Source: Pelomonas sp046294815
Lineage (GTDB): Bacteria; Pseudomonadota; Gammaproteobacteria; Burkholderiales; Burkholderiaceae_C
NCBI GenBank assembly: GCA_046294815.1
Contig: JBKBOJ010000038.1
Coordinates: 1-30,788 of the forward strand
DNA length: 30,788 nucleotides
Direction of reading: 5' to 3'
The notes under the pieces were generated by a model, which was given only the letters and a program-made list of their open reading frames with translations, made no database searches and was not told where the DNA came from. Shown piece after piece: positions 1 to 7,754 of this stretch. Positions within the stretch are counted from its first letter, which is position 1. Each line of letters opens with the position of its first letter. The position numbers were made by a program, and so were the translations under genes.

Positions 1-253
1 CGCGGCCGGCTTCGCGGCCTGGGGCCTGACGCCCGGCGCCCGCGCCGATGCGTTGGTGCTCAACCGCGAGGCCGACGCGCTGCGCGGCCTGCCCGACGAG
101 GCGCTGCTGGACGCGGTCGTCTTTGGCAGCAACGGTTCGCCGTGGCAGTCAGTCTGGGTGGCCGGGCGCGCCTGCCCCTGGCGGCCGCCGCGGCGCGTGG
201 GCGATGCCTTCGAGGCCGCGATGCGGGAACTGTGGCAGCCTCGCGCCAGCTGA
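1..253 (+). CDS. hutF: Formimidoylglutamate deiminase, C-terminal fragment (5' end outside window)
   Basis: Only the last 83 residues lie in the window; the frame is open from base 2 and stops at TGA 251-253. They read GFAAWGLTPGARADALVLN, then a DALRGLPDEALLDAVVFGSN stretch and a final VWVAGR beta-strand. This is the usual end of an amidohydrolase-superfamily enzyme, where the C-terminus returns to the small beta-sandwich. The wording (GARADALVL, DEALLDAVVFGSN) matches HutF, which deaminates N-formimino-L-glutamate to N-formyl-L-glutamate in the five-step histidine pathway. The metal-binding residues would be upstream and cannot be checked. A related deaminase of the same superfamily is possible. 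A repeat-like 18-mer starts 2 nt after the stop. Confidence 0.75.
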   Translation, partial: AAGFAAWGLTPGARADALVLNREADALRGLPDEALLDAVVFGSNGSPWQSVWVAGRACPWRPPRRVGDAFEAAMRELWQPRAS

Positions 254-254
254 C

Positions 255-272
255 CCTAGGAGTCTGTCGGGC
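255..272 (+). repeat. Dispersed CTAG-containing 18-mer, copy 1
   Basis: This 18-mer begins 2 nt after the hutF stop and matches 16 of 18 bases of the reverse complement of 12765-12782. The shared core is CCTAGGA followed, after two variable bases, by CTGTCGGGC. The 254-331 spacer between the convergent hutF and asparaginase genes also contains GCTGCTG/CAGCAGC complementary arms that could form a weak hairpin. There is no T-run, so I do not call a terminator. Confidence 0.45.
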
Positions 273-331
273 GGACGCTGCTGGCCGAGGGCAAGGCGCG
301 CTGCCGGACTGCCGCAGCAGCTTCGCCGGCA

Positions 332-1360
332 TCATGGACCGGCTGGGCTGATCGAAAACGCCGGTCGCAGCGCGCCCACCTCGGTGCCGCGCCAGTTGCG
401 CAGCACCGCATGGCTGTGGCGGCGCAGCAGGGCGTCGTCGCTGTTCAGCAGCGCCTGCGCCACCGCCGCCATCGCGGCCTCTGCGGCACGCACGGCGCCG
501 TCGTCCACCTTCAGCGCCACGCCCAGGCCCAGCTCGGGCAGGGCCGCGCAGTAGACGCCTTCGGCGCCCACCTTGCAGAACAGCCGCGCGCCGAAGGCCT
601 GCATGACCAGCGTGTCGAAGCGGTCCGTGCCGCCCACCATGAAGGGCTGGGCGGCGACGGCCTGGCGCAGTCGCCGCGCCGCGCGGGCGTGGCCGTCGCT
701 CAGGCCCTGGCCCGTGCCGCAGCGCGCGAAGGCCAGCGCCAGCGCGCGCAGCGGCAACGCAAAGGTCGGGATGGAGCAGCCGTCGATGCCGCGTGGCGCG
801 TGCTCGGCATCCTGGCCAGTGGCGGCGGACAGCGCGGCCGTCACCTCGCGCATCACCGGGTGCTGTGCCGCCTCATAGCCGCGCGCGAAGGCCGCTGGCT
901 CCACCCCGGCCTGGCGTGCCATCAGGCAGGCCAGGCAGACCAAGCCCGCGTGTTTGCCCGAGCAGTTGTTGTGCAGCGGCCCGGCCACTTCGCCGCGGGC
1001 CAGCATGCCGCGCAGCACGGGGTCGCGGCTGGGCCATTGGGTGCCGCAGGCCAGCGCGGTCTCGTCCAGCCCCAGTTTGCGCAACATGCCGGCCGCGGTG
1101 GCCACGTGGGCGGGCTCGCCGCTGTGCGAGGCGCAGGCCAGCGCCAGTTCGGCGTCGCTGAGCGCGAACGCGTCGGCCGCGCCGCTGGCCACCAGTGGCA
1201 GCGCCTGCAGCAGCTTGACGGCCGAGCGCGGGAACACGGGCCGGTCGATGTCGCCCAGCGCCGTGTGCACGGCGCCGCAGGCATCGACGATGGCCAGCGC
1301 GCCGGTGTGGTGGGATTCGACCGTGCTGCCACGCAGCACCTCGACGAGGACGGGATTCAT
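332..1360 (-). CDS. Asparaginase family protein (asparaginase II type)
   Basis: The product is 342 residues, close to the usual ~330 of the PF06089-type asparaginase family, and unrelated to E. coli AnsA/AnsB. Family-typical features are the start MNPVLVEVLRG followed by SxHxG, the SHSGEPxH segment, NCSGKHAGLVCLACL, DGCSIPTFALPL and GGTDRFDTLVMQA. The predicted role is hydrolysis of L-asparagine to aspartate and ammonia. There is no signal peptide, so it is probably cytoplasmic. The ATG at 1358-1360 lies 7 nt after the stop of the upstream GGDEF gene, so the two are likely co-transcribed. The frame stays open far upstream, but that part is antisense-type shadow and the family N-terminus fits this Met. 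Confidence 0.85.
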   Translation of the reverse strand: MNPVLVEVLRGSTVESHHTGALAIVDACGAVHTALGDIDRPVFPRSAVKLLQALPLVASGAADAFALSDAELALACASHSGEPAHVATAAGMLRKLGLDETALACGTQWPSRDPVLRGMLARGEVAGPLHNNCSGKHAGLVCLACLMARQAGVEPAAFARGYEAAQHPVMREVTAALSAATGQDAEHAPRGIDGCSIPTFALPLRALALAFARCGTGQGLSDGHARAARRLRQAVAAQPFMVGGTDRFDTLVMQAFGARLFCKVGAEGVYCAALPELGLGVALKVDDGAVRAAEAAMAAVAQALLNSDDALLRRHSHAVLRNWRGTEVGALRPAFSISPAGP

Positions 1361-1367
1361 GCGTTGT

Positions 1368-3071
1368 TCAGGCCACGTGCACCCGGTTGCGCCCGCCGCG
1401 CTTGGCGGCATAGAGCGCGTCGTCGGCGCGGTTGAGCAAGGTGTCGGGCGCCAGCGGTGGCAGGCCGCCGGCAATGCCCACGCTGATGCGCACGACCAGG
1501 CCCGGCGTGATGGCCGCCCAGTCGTGCTCGGCCACGGCCAGGCGCAGCCGCTCGCAGATCTCGGCCGCCTGCTGCGGCGCAATGCCCACCAGCGCGGCCA
1601 GGAACTCCTCGCCGCCGAAGCGGGCCAGCAGGTCGGCGCTGCGCAGCCGGTGGCGCAGCAGCTGGGCCAGTTGCTGCAGCACGGCGTCGCCGACCGCGTG
1701 GCCGTGGGTGTCGTTGATGCGCTTGAAGTGGTCCACGTCCAGCACCGCGATGCTGATAACCTGCCCGGCCACGCGCGCACCCTCGATCAGCAGCGGCAGC
1801 GCAAACGCAGCATGGCGCCGGTTGTGCAGACCGGTCAGCACGTCCTCGTGGGCAGCCCGGTCGAGCGCCCGCGCATGCGCGCGCAGGCGCTGCTGCTCGT
1901 CCTCCAGGCGGGCCGCGCGGGCGCGCTCGTGGCGCGCTTCGGCGGCGGCGCGGTCGGCGCGGGCCTGGGCCTGGGCCACCTGCTCGCGGATCAGGATGAC
2001 CTCGGTCTGCAGCACCAGGTTGTCGCGCGTGATCTGGCGGTCCAGCGCCACCAGTTGCTCCAGCCAGGACAGCGCCTCGCGGTACTGGCTGCAGGCCTTG
2101 TGCGCCTCGTACAGCGCGCGCATCAGCAGCCGGCGCAGCTTGGGCGGCGGCTCGCTGTCGGCGTTCAGCAGCGCCGCCAGCACGCGCGCGGCCTGCTGGG
2201 GCTCGCCCTGTCGGTGCAGCAGGATGGCACGCTGGGCGTCGGCCTCCAGCGCCAGCGTGCGGTAGCCGTGGCGGTGGGCGAGCTGGCCGAACTCGTTGAT
2301 CAGCGGCAGCGCCGCGTCGGCCTGGCCGCCGGCCAGCAGCGCATTGACGAGGTTGGACACCGCCACCGCCACCTTGAACGGGCTGCCCGAGCGGCGCGCG
2401 AGGTCGGTGGCCTGCTCGGCGGTGCGGCGCGCGCTGGCCACGGCCTCGGCGTGCGCGGCGGCGTCGCCCAGCGCGGCGGCCTCTTCGATGCGGCTCAGCC
2501 AGAAATAGGCCAGGTTGTTGTGGCAGGAGAACAGCGCCTCCTCGGCGCCTGCGGCGGCGGCGATCTCCTGCGCCTGCTCGGTGCAGGCGCAGGCCTGGGC
2601 CGGGTTCTCCAGGCTGGCATAGGCCACGCCCACGCGGTTCAGCGCCCAGGCCTCGCGTGGCGGGTCGCCCGCGCGGCGGGCGGCGGCCAGCGCCTTCATG
2701 CCCGACTCCAGCGCGTCGCGGCCCATCAGCAGTTGGCCGTAGACATAGGCCTGCGCCGTCAGCGCGTCGGCCAGCAGGCGGTCGTCGCCCAGCGCTTCGG
2801 CCAGGCCCAGCGCCTGCGTGGCGCAGCGCGCGCTGGCGGTGAGGCGGCCCTCACGGGGGTACTGGTGGGCCAGCAGGGCCAGCACCTGGCAGCGACGGTG
2901 CGCCTCGCCGTCAGGGCAGACCTGCAGCAGCTGCTCCAGCGCCAGGTTGGCGGCCTCGTAGGCGCCCGCCGCGGCGCTTTGGCGCGCGGTGGCAAGTGCG
3001 GCGTCGAAAGTGGCGGCGTCGAACCCGCAAGGGCTGTCGGTCGGCCGCAGAGAGGGCGACAGATCGGGCAT
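1368..3071 (-). CDS. Diguanylate cyclase with N-terminal TPR-like region (GGDEF protein)
   Basis: The product is 567 residues. Residues ~20-360 are alanine-rich helical pairs with TPR-like spacing. A charged, coiled-coil-like stretch (~365-405, many Arg/Glu/Gln) leads into a C-terminal GGDEF domain starting near HEDVLTGLHNRR (~408). The active-site motif is GGEEF at 486-490, with the substrate helix DVDHFKRINDTHGH upstream. The inhibitory I-site RxxD (RSAD, 477-480) sits five residues before it, so the enzyme looks active and product-inhibited. It should condense two GTP to cyclic di-GMP, with the TPR part sensing a protein or ligand. No signal peptide or membrane helix is obvious. I chose the Met at 3071; an in-frame ATG at 3110 would add 13 residues and overlap the divergent gene start. 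Confidence 0.85.
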   Translation of the reverse strand: MPDLSPSLRPTDSPCGFDAATFDAALATARQSAAAGAYEAANLALEQLLQVCPDGEAHRRCQVLALLAHQYPREGRLTASARCATQALGLAEALGDDRLLADALTAQAYVYGQLLMGRDALESGMKALAAARRAGDPPREAWALNRVGVAYASLENPAQACACTEQAQEIAAAAGAEEALFSCHNNLAYFWLSRIEEAAALGDAAAHAEAVASARRTAEQATDLARRSGSPFKVAVAVSNLVNALLAGGQADAALPLINEFGQLAHRHGYRTLALEADAQRAILLHRQGEPQQAARVLAALLNADSEPPPKLRRLLMRALYEAHKACSQYREALSWLEQLVALDRQITRDNLVLQTEVILIREQVAQAQARADRAAAEARHERARAARLEDEQQRLRAHARALDRAAHEDVLTGLHNRRHAAFALPLLIEGARVAGQVISIAVLDVDHFKRINDTHGHAVGDAVLQQLAQLLRHRLRSADLLARFGGEEFLAALVGIAPQQAAEICERLRLAVAEHDWAAITPGLVVRISVGIAGGLPPLAPDTLLNRADDALYAAKRGGRNRVHVA

Positions 3072-3108
3072 GGGCGTGGTCGATTGTGCCCGCTCCAGAA
3101 TGCGCCCC

Positions 3109-3921
3109 ATGACCGAGATCGCGTTCTTTGGCGTCGACTTCACCAGTGCGCCGTCGGCGCGCAAGCCGCTGTGCGTGGCCGCCGGGCGCCGGCATGGCGC
3201 GGTCGTGCGGCTGGAGGGCGTGACGACCCTGGACAGCCTGGACGGCTTTGCGGCCTGGCTGGCCCGGCCCGGGCCGTGGCTGGCGGGGCTGGACCTGCCA
3301 TTCGGCCTGCCGCGCGAGCTGGTGCAGGCGCTGGGCTGGCCCACCGACTATGCCGCGCTGATGGCGCATTACGCGGCCTTGAGCCGTGCGCAGATCCGCG
3401 CTCTGTTCGCCGGCTTCTGCGCGGCGCGGCCGGTTGGGCGCAAGTTTGCGCACCGGGCCTGCGACGCTCCGGCCGGCGCCAGCCCCAGCATGAAGTGGGT
3501 CAACCCGCCGCTGGCCTGGATGCTGCATGCCGGCGTGCCGCGGCTGATCGCCGCGGGCGTGCACCTGCCCGGGCTGCTGGATGGTGACGCGGGCCGTGTC
3601 GCGCTGGAGGCCTACCCGGGCCTGCTGGCGCGGGAGCTGATCGGCCGGCGCTCGTACAAGAGCGACGACAAGGCCCGCCAGACGCCCGAGCGGTTGATCG
3701 CCCGCAAGGACCTGGTGGACGCGCTGGAGCAGGGCCGCACGCGGCTGGGCCTGCGCCTCAAGCTCAGCCATGCGCAGCGCGACGAGCTGGTGGCCGACGC
3801 CAGCGGTGACCGCCTGGACGCCGTGCTGGCGCTGCTGCAGGCGGTCTGGGCGGCGGATCGGCCGCGCTACGGCTGGCCCGCCGGCGTGGACCCGCTGGAG
3901 GGCTGGATCGTCAGCGCCTGA
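3109..3921 (+). CDS. DUF429 family protein
   Basis: The 270-residue product begins MTEIAFFGVDFTSAPS, the typical opening of DUF429 proteins, which adopt an RNase H-like fold. Supporting features are the DLPFGLPRE motif, an ArgLys-rich middle (RRSYKSDDKARQTPERL) and the late ASGDRLDAVLALLQAVWA helix. The conserved early Asp (GVDF), the Asp of LDLPFG and the late Asp (GDRLDA) could be the acidic cluster expected of that fold. Biochemical function is not established for the family and I do not propose one. It is divergent from the GGDEF gene with only 37 bp between start codons, so the two promoters must overlap or lie inside the other gene. Confidence 0.8.
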   Translation: MTEIAFFGVDFTSAPSARKPLCVAAGRRHGAVVRLEGVTTLDSLDGFAAWLARPGPWLAGLDLPFGLPRELVQALGWPTDYAALMAHYAALSRAQIRALFAGFCAARPVGRKFAHRACDAPAGASPSMKWVNPPLAWMLHAGVPRLIAAGVHLPGLLDGDAGRVALEAYPGLLARELIGRRSYKSDDKARQTPERLIARKDLVDALEQGRTRLGLRLKLSHAQRDELVADASGDRLDAVLALLQAVWAADRPRYGWPAGVDPLEGWIVSA

Positions 3922-4014
3922 GCGCCATTCGCGCATCTGTCTGAGCGAATGCGCGGCCGCGCTGCGGACCGGGGCGGCGGGCGTTATGGTGCGCGGCCCG
4001 ATGGGCGCGGCAGC

Positions 4015-4020
4015 AGGAGG
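4015..4020 (+). promoter_or_regulatory. Ribosome binding site deciding the start of the beta-propeller gene
   Basis: A perfect AGGAGG lies 4 nt before ATG 4025. Other in-frame Met codons upstream have no comparable site, and the Met at 4037 would be 16 nt away. This makes 4025 the best start and keeps the export signal intact. Confidence 0.6.
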
Positions 4021-4024
4021 CGGG

Positions 4025-5371
4025 ATGGTGCGAGCGATGCAGCGTTTGCAGCGGCGGCGGGGTGTCGTGACGACGCTCGCGCTGGCGCCACTGGCGCTGG
4101 CCGGCGGCTGCGCGCTGCTGCCGCGCGGCATGGCAGCGCGCTCGGTGGCGGTGGGGCCCGGCTGGGCGCGCAACTCGGTCAATGCGGTGGTGTTCCGCAA
4201 GAACTCGCTGGCCAGTCATGGCGAGCTGCAATACATCGGCTACTACGACGCCCAGGCCCGTGTGGTGCTGGGCCGGCGCCGGCTGGGCGGCGGCGCCTGG
4301 GAGTTGCAGACCACTGCCTTCACTGGCCATGCCGCCGACGCGCACAACAGCATCAGCCTGATGGTGGACGGCACCGGCATCCTGCACCTGGCCTGGGACC
4401 ATCACGACAACCCTTTGCGCTACGCGCGCAGCCTGCAACCTGGCTCGCTGCAGATGAGCGAGCGCCTGCCCATGACGGGCCAGAACGAGCGCGCGGTGTC
4501 CTACCCGGAGTTCCACCGCCAGCCCGACGGCAGCCTGCTGTTCCTGTACCGCGACGGCGGCTCCGGCCGGGGCAACCTGGTCATCAACCGCTACGACCCG
4601 GCCACACAGGCCTGGACGCGGCTGCATGACGCGCTGATCAGCGGCGAGGGCCGGCGCAGTGCCTACTGGCAGGCCTTCACCGACCGGCAAGGCACGCTGC
4701 ACCTGTCTTGGGTCTGGCGCGAATCGCCCGACGTGGCCAGCAATCACGACCTGGCCTACGCCCGCTCGCGCGACGGCGGCCGCAGCTGGGAGACCTCCGA
4801 CGGCCGGCCCTGCACGCTGCCCATCACGGCGGCGACGGCCGAGTACGCGGCGCGCATCCCACCGCGCAGCGAGCTGATCAACCAGACCTCCATGTCCGCC
4901 GACCGCGACGGCAACCCCTACATCGCGAGCTGCTGGCGGCCCGCCGGCAGCGCCGTGCCGCAGTACCACGTGATCTGGCGTCGCGACGGCGCCTGGCGCA
5001 CGCTGGCGCTGGACTGGCGTCGCACGCCGTTCTCGCTGAGCGGCGGCGGCACCAAGGCCATCCCCATCTCGCGGCCGCAGATCATGGTGGACCCGCACGC
5101 CGCGCGGCCGCAGGCGCTGCTGGTGTTTCGCGATGTCGAGCGCGGCAACCGGGTGTCGGTGGCGCGCATCCACGACTTCGACGCGCCGCGCTGGACGTTG
5201 CTGGACCTGACGGAGCAGTCCGTCGGCGCCTGGGAGCCCAGTTTCGACACCGAGCTGTGGCGCCAGCGCGGCGAGCTGCACCTGTTCGTGCAGGCCGTGC
5301 AGCAGGTGGACGGTGAGGGCAGCGCCGACGTGCCGTCCAGCCCGGTGCAGGTGCTGCAGTGGCGGCCCTGA
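4025..5371 (+). CDS. BNR_4-type seven-bladed beta-propeller lipoprotein, candidate polysaccharide lyase
   Basis: The product is 448 residues. The N-terminus has basic residues, a hydrophobic core and Cys29 in a weak lipobox (ALAGGC), so it is probably exported. The body is beta-propeller-like with DG turns. The key segment has His107 (DAHN) and His127 (WDHH) 20 residues apart, then Tyr160 (SYPEF) and Arg176 (YRDG). From memory, the ulvan lyases PL24/PL25 and the rhamnose-glucuronate enzymes PL27/GH145 use such a His/Tyr/Arg set on this fold. I therefore infer a lyase acting next to a glucuronate, probably at a Rha-GlcA linkage. The GH105 gene 55 nt downstream would remove the unsaturated uronate formed. 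The exact family and substrate are not shown by the sequence; a non-catalytic glycan-binding propeller is the alternative. Confidence 0.65.
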   Translation: MVRAMQRLQRRRGVVTTLALAPLALAGGCALLPRGMAARSVAVGPGWARNSVNAVVFRKNSLASHGELQYIGYYDAQARVVLGRRRLGGGAWELQTTAFTGHAADAHNSISLMVDGTGILHLAWDHHDNPLRYARSLQPGSLQMSERLPMTGQNERAVSYPEFHRQPDGSLLFLYRDGGSGRGNLVINRYDPATQAWTRLHDALISGEGRRSAYWQAFTDRQGTLHLSWVWRESPDVASNHDLAYARSRDGGRSWETSDGRPCTLPITAATAEYAARIPPRSELINQTSMSADRDGNPYIASCWRPAGSAVPQYHVIWRRDGAWRTLALDWRRTPFSLSGGGTKAIPISRPQIMVDPHAARPQALLVFRDVERGNRVSVARIHDFDAPRWTLLDLTEQSVGAWEPSFDTELWRQRGELHLFVQAVQQVDGEGSADVPSSPVQVLQWRP

Positions 5372-5426
5372 GCTTCGCCGGGCTGCGCTGCGCATCTCAT
5401 GGATCGATGACCGCTTGAGGCAAGCC

Positions 5427-6575
5427 ATGAAGACGACGCTGCTCGCTGTTCTCACCGCCCTGATGCTGAGCCTGGGCCTTGCGGGCTGTGCCACGCAGCG
5501 CACCGACCCGCCCGCCAGCCTGCCCACCCGCGCCGATGTCGTCGCCGCGATCGACAAGGCCAACAGCTACTGGATGGACCGCCACCCGGCCACCGAATGG
5601 GCGTTCTGGAACGTGGCGGCCTACCACACCGGCAACCTGGAGGCCTGGCGCGTCACCGGCAACGAGCGCTACCTGCGCTACACCCAGGCCTGGGCCGAGC
5701 ACAACCAGTGGCAGGGCGCCAAGGGCACCGACAAGGCGCGCTGGAAGTACAGCTACGGCGAGACCGACGACTACGTGCTGTTCGGCGACTGGCAGATCTG
5801 CTTCCAGGTCTATGCCGACCTCTACGCGCTGGACAAGGACCCGCGCCGAATCGCCCGCGCCCGCGAGGTCATGGAGTACCAGATGTCCACGCCGCAGAAC
5901 GACTACTGGTGGTGGGCCGACGGCCTCTACATGGTCATGCCCGTGATGACCAAGCTGCACAACATCACCGGCAACCGCCAGTACCTGGACAAGCTGCATG
6001 CCTACTACAGCCATGCCAACAGCCTCGTGTACGACCCGGCGGAAAAGCTCTACTACCGCGACGCCAAGTACGTGTATCCCAAGCACAAGAGCGTCAACGG
6101 CAAGAAGGACTTCTGGGCGCGCGGCGACGGCTGGGTGTTTGCCGCGCTGGCCCGCGTGCTGGCCGAGCTGCCGGCCGACGACCCGCACCGCGCCGAGTAC
6201 GAGCAGCGCTTGCGCGACATGGCGCAGGCGCTGCTGCCGCTGCAGCAGCCAGGCGGCTACTGGACCCGCAGCCTGATGGACCCCGGCCATGCGCCGGGCC
6301 CCGAGACCAGCGGTACGGCCTTCTTCACCTACGGCCTGCTGTGGGGCGTCAACAGCGGCCTGCTGCCGCGCGCCACCTACCTGCCCGCCGCCCAGCGCGC
6401 CTGGCGCTACCTGACCAGTGTGGCGCTGCAGCCGGACGGCCGGCTGGGCTATGTGCAGCCCATCGGCGAGCGGGCCATCCCGGGCCAGGTGGTGGACCGC
6501 AACTCGACGGCGCACTTCGGCGTCGGCGCCTTCCTGCTGGCGGGTGCCGAGATGGTGCGCCTGCTCGACCGCTGA
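5427..6575 (+). CDS. GH105 (GH88-like) unsaturated glucuronyl/galacturonyl hydrolase, lipoprotein
   Basis: The 382-residue product has a clear lipoprotein signal: two-lysine-free short n-region, hydrophobic stretch and LAGC with Cys21. The (alpha/alpha)6 barrel follows, with family hallmarks: GDWQ (Asp121), WWWADGLYMVMPVM (Asp165, the expected catalytic acid that hydrates the double bond), the ARGDGWV motif (231-237) and the late ETSGTAFFTYGLLWG segment. Such enzymes remove the 4,5-unsaturated uronic acid that lyases leave on oligosaccharides. Being a lipoprotein, it would act in the periplasm. The ATG at 5427 has GAGG about 6 nt upstream. It follows the beta-propeller gene by 55 nt and forms a two-gene unit with it. 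No sugar transporter or regulator accompanies the pair here. Confidence 0.85.
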   Translation: MKTTLLAVLTALMLSLGLAGCATQRTDPPASLPTRADVVAAIDKANSYWMDRHPATEWAFWNVAAYHTGNLEAWRVTGNERYLRYTQAWAEHNQWQGAKGTDKARWKYSYGETDDYVLFGDWQICFQVYADLYALDKDPRRIARAREVMEYQMSTPQNDYWWWADGLYMVMPVMTKLHNITGNRQYLDKLHAYYSHANSLVYDPAEKLYYRDAKYVYPKHKSVNGKKDFWARGDGWVFAALARVLAELPADDPHRAEYEQRLRDMAQALLPLQQPGGYWTRSLMDPGHAPGPETSGTAFFTYGLLWGVNSGLLPRATYLPAAQRAWRYLTSVALQPDGRLGYVQPIGERAIPGQVVDRNSTAHFGVGAFLLAGAEMVRLLDR

Positions 6576-6766
6576 TGGAACGACGCCACGCCATGCGCGC
6601 CGCGGCCGCCGCGACGCCGGGCCAAGAGCGCGCCGACCAGCGGTCCAGCTGGGGCGGCCCGCGCGACTGCAACGCCGCCGGGCCGGGGCTGGACGTAGAG
6701 CAAGGCCTTCAGCAGCCGGCGTTTCCCTAGGGACCAGCCGGTCAGCCATTGAGGCTTGCCGGTCAC
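6576..6766 (-). other. Convergent spacer with a possible small coupled ORF (GTG start)
   Basis: The 187 bp between the GH105 and phosphoesterase stops hold no clear terminator. On the minus strand a GTG at 6766-6764 overlaps the phosphoesterase stop as GTGA, the arrangement used by coupled genes here. The frame stays open for 105 codons to 6449, running antisense into the end of the GH105 gene. The first ~60 codons have about 80% G/C in third position and begin TGKPQWLTGWSLGKRR. I recognise no family, and the antisense second half argues against an intact gene. It may be a remnant or chance. Confidence 0.15.
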
Positions 6767-7596
6767 AGCTCGGCGATGACCTCGGGCGCGCCGGCCAGCG
6801 CCAGGTGGGTGACCAGCGGCAGGCCCGGCCCCCAGGCATGGATCAGCCAGCCGGCCGGCTCCAGCGCCAGCGCCAACGGCGCATCGCTGCGCAGGTCCAG
6901 CGCCAGCTGATGCGCGGTGGACGGCGCGCTGACGACCGGCGCGTGCGCGACGCGGCCCAGCGTCATGCGGTGCAGGTGGCCGCAGGCCACGCACTGCACT
7001 TGCGGATGGGCGCGGATCAGCGCCTCGAAGCCGGCCAGGCCGTGGCGCAGGCTCATGCCGTCCATGACGGCCAGGCCGGTGGTGTGCGGCGGATGGTGCA
7101 GGGCCACCAGCGTGGGCACGTTGGGCCGGGCGGCAAGCAGGGCATCGGCCTGTGCCAGCCGGGCCTCGTCCAGGCCGCCTTCGGGCCGGCCGGCCAGCAG
7201 GCTGTCCAGCAGCACCAGCCGCAGCGGGCCGGGCAGGTCCAGCGCGTACTGCAGCGCCGGCGCTCCGGGTGCGCCGCAGTGCACGCCGGCCAGCCCGGCG
7301 AAGGCCGCCTGCAGCGGCGCGCGGGCGTCGTGGTTGCCGGGCAGCAGCGCCAGCGTCAGCCCGGCGTCCAGCAGCGGCCGCAGCAGCTCGCGCAGCTGCT
7401 CGTATTCGTCGGGGTGGCCGGCATCGACCAGGTCGCCGCTGATCAGCACGGCCACCGGCCGCGGCCGGATCTGCAGCACGCGGCCCACCGCATGGCGCAG
7501 CGCCGCCGCGGTGTCGATGCGGCCGGCGATCAGCCGGCCGGGGCGGGTGATATGGAGGTCGCTGAGCTGAACCAGCAGGTAGGGCGTGGCGTCCAT
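6763..7596 (-). CDS. Metallophosphoesterase, CpdA-like cyclic-nucleotide/phosphodiesterase family
   Basis: The 277-residue product carries the full calcineurin-like metal-binding set in order: SDLHIT, SGDLVDAG, LPGNHDA, LHHPPH and CGHLHRM. Length and motif spacing fit the CpdA/GpdQ branch (class III cyclic nucleotide phosphodiesterases and glycerophosphodiesterases, usually ~270 residues). There is no signal peptide, so it is cytoplasmic. Substrate cannot be decided between cAMP, another cyclic nucleotide or a glycerophosphodiester. The Met at 7596 begins MDATPYLLVQLSDLH, so the first motif sits about 10 residues in, as is normal. It stands alone: convergent with the GH105 gene, and separated from the copper operon upstream by 427 nt containing a terminator. 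Confidence 0.8.
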   Translation of the reverse strand: MDATPYLLVQLSDLHITRPGRLIAGRIDTAAALRHAVGRVLQIRPRPVAVLISGDLVDAGHPDEYEQLRELLRPLLDAGLTLALLPGNHDARAPLQAAFAGLAGVHCGAPGAPALQYALDLPGPLRLVLLDSLLAGRPEGGLDEARLAQADALLAARPNVPTLVALHHPPHTTGLAVMDGMSLRHGLAGFEALIRAHPQVQCVACGHLHRMTLGRVAHAPVVSAPSTAHQLALDLRSDAPLALALEPAGWLIHAWGPGLPLVTHLALAGAPEVIAEL

Positions 7597-7712
7597 GGCC
7601 GCCACTCTAGCGGCGCCATGGCAGGGCTCGGGGCCGGGCATTGAGGGTAAAACTCACTTGCGCGGGTTTGAGGCGCTGCCGATCAGCCTAGTGCTGGGCC
7701 AGGTCAGGCCAA

Positions 7713-7754
7713 CGGGAAAAGCAAAGCCCCGACCGACCTGAGGTCCGTCGGGGC
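7713..7754 (-). terminator. Intrinsic terminator on the minus strand
   Basis: Bases 7726-7754 form a GC-rich inverted repeat: GCCCCGAC arm, GACCT/AGGTC inner arms, GTCGGGGC arm, with one C:C mismatch. On the minus strand it is followed at once by TTTGCTTTT (complement of 7716-7725). On the plus strand no T-run follows. It should end transcripts coming from the copper operon, or from an RNA in 7765-7935. Confidence 0.75.

Noticed and set aside
954..3587. An 877-codon plus-strand frame across the GGDEF and asparaginase genes
   Set aside because: It has antisense-type composition, and both minus-strand genes are intact with clear motifs. No domain is recognisable in it.
6721..6735. A third copy of the CTAG-type repeat (CCCTAGGGA)
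   Set aside because: It shares only the CCTAGG hexamer with the other copies; the CTGTCGGGC part is absent.
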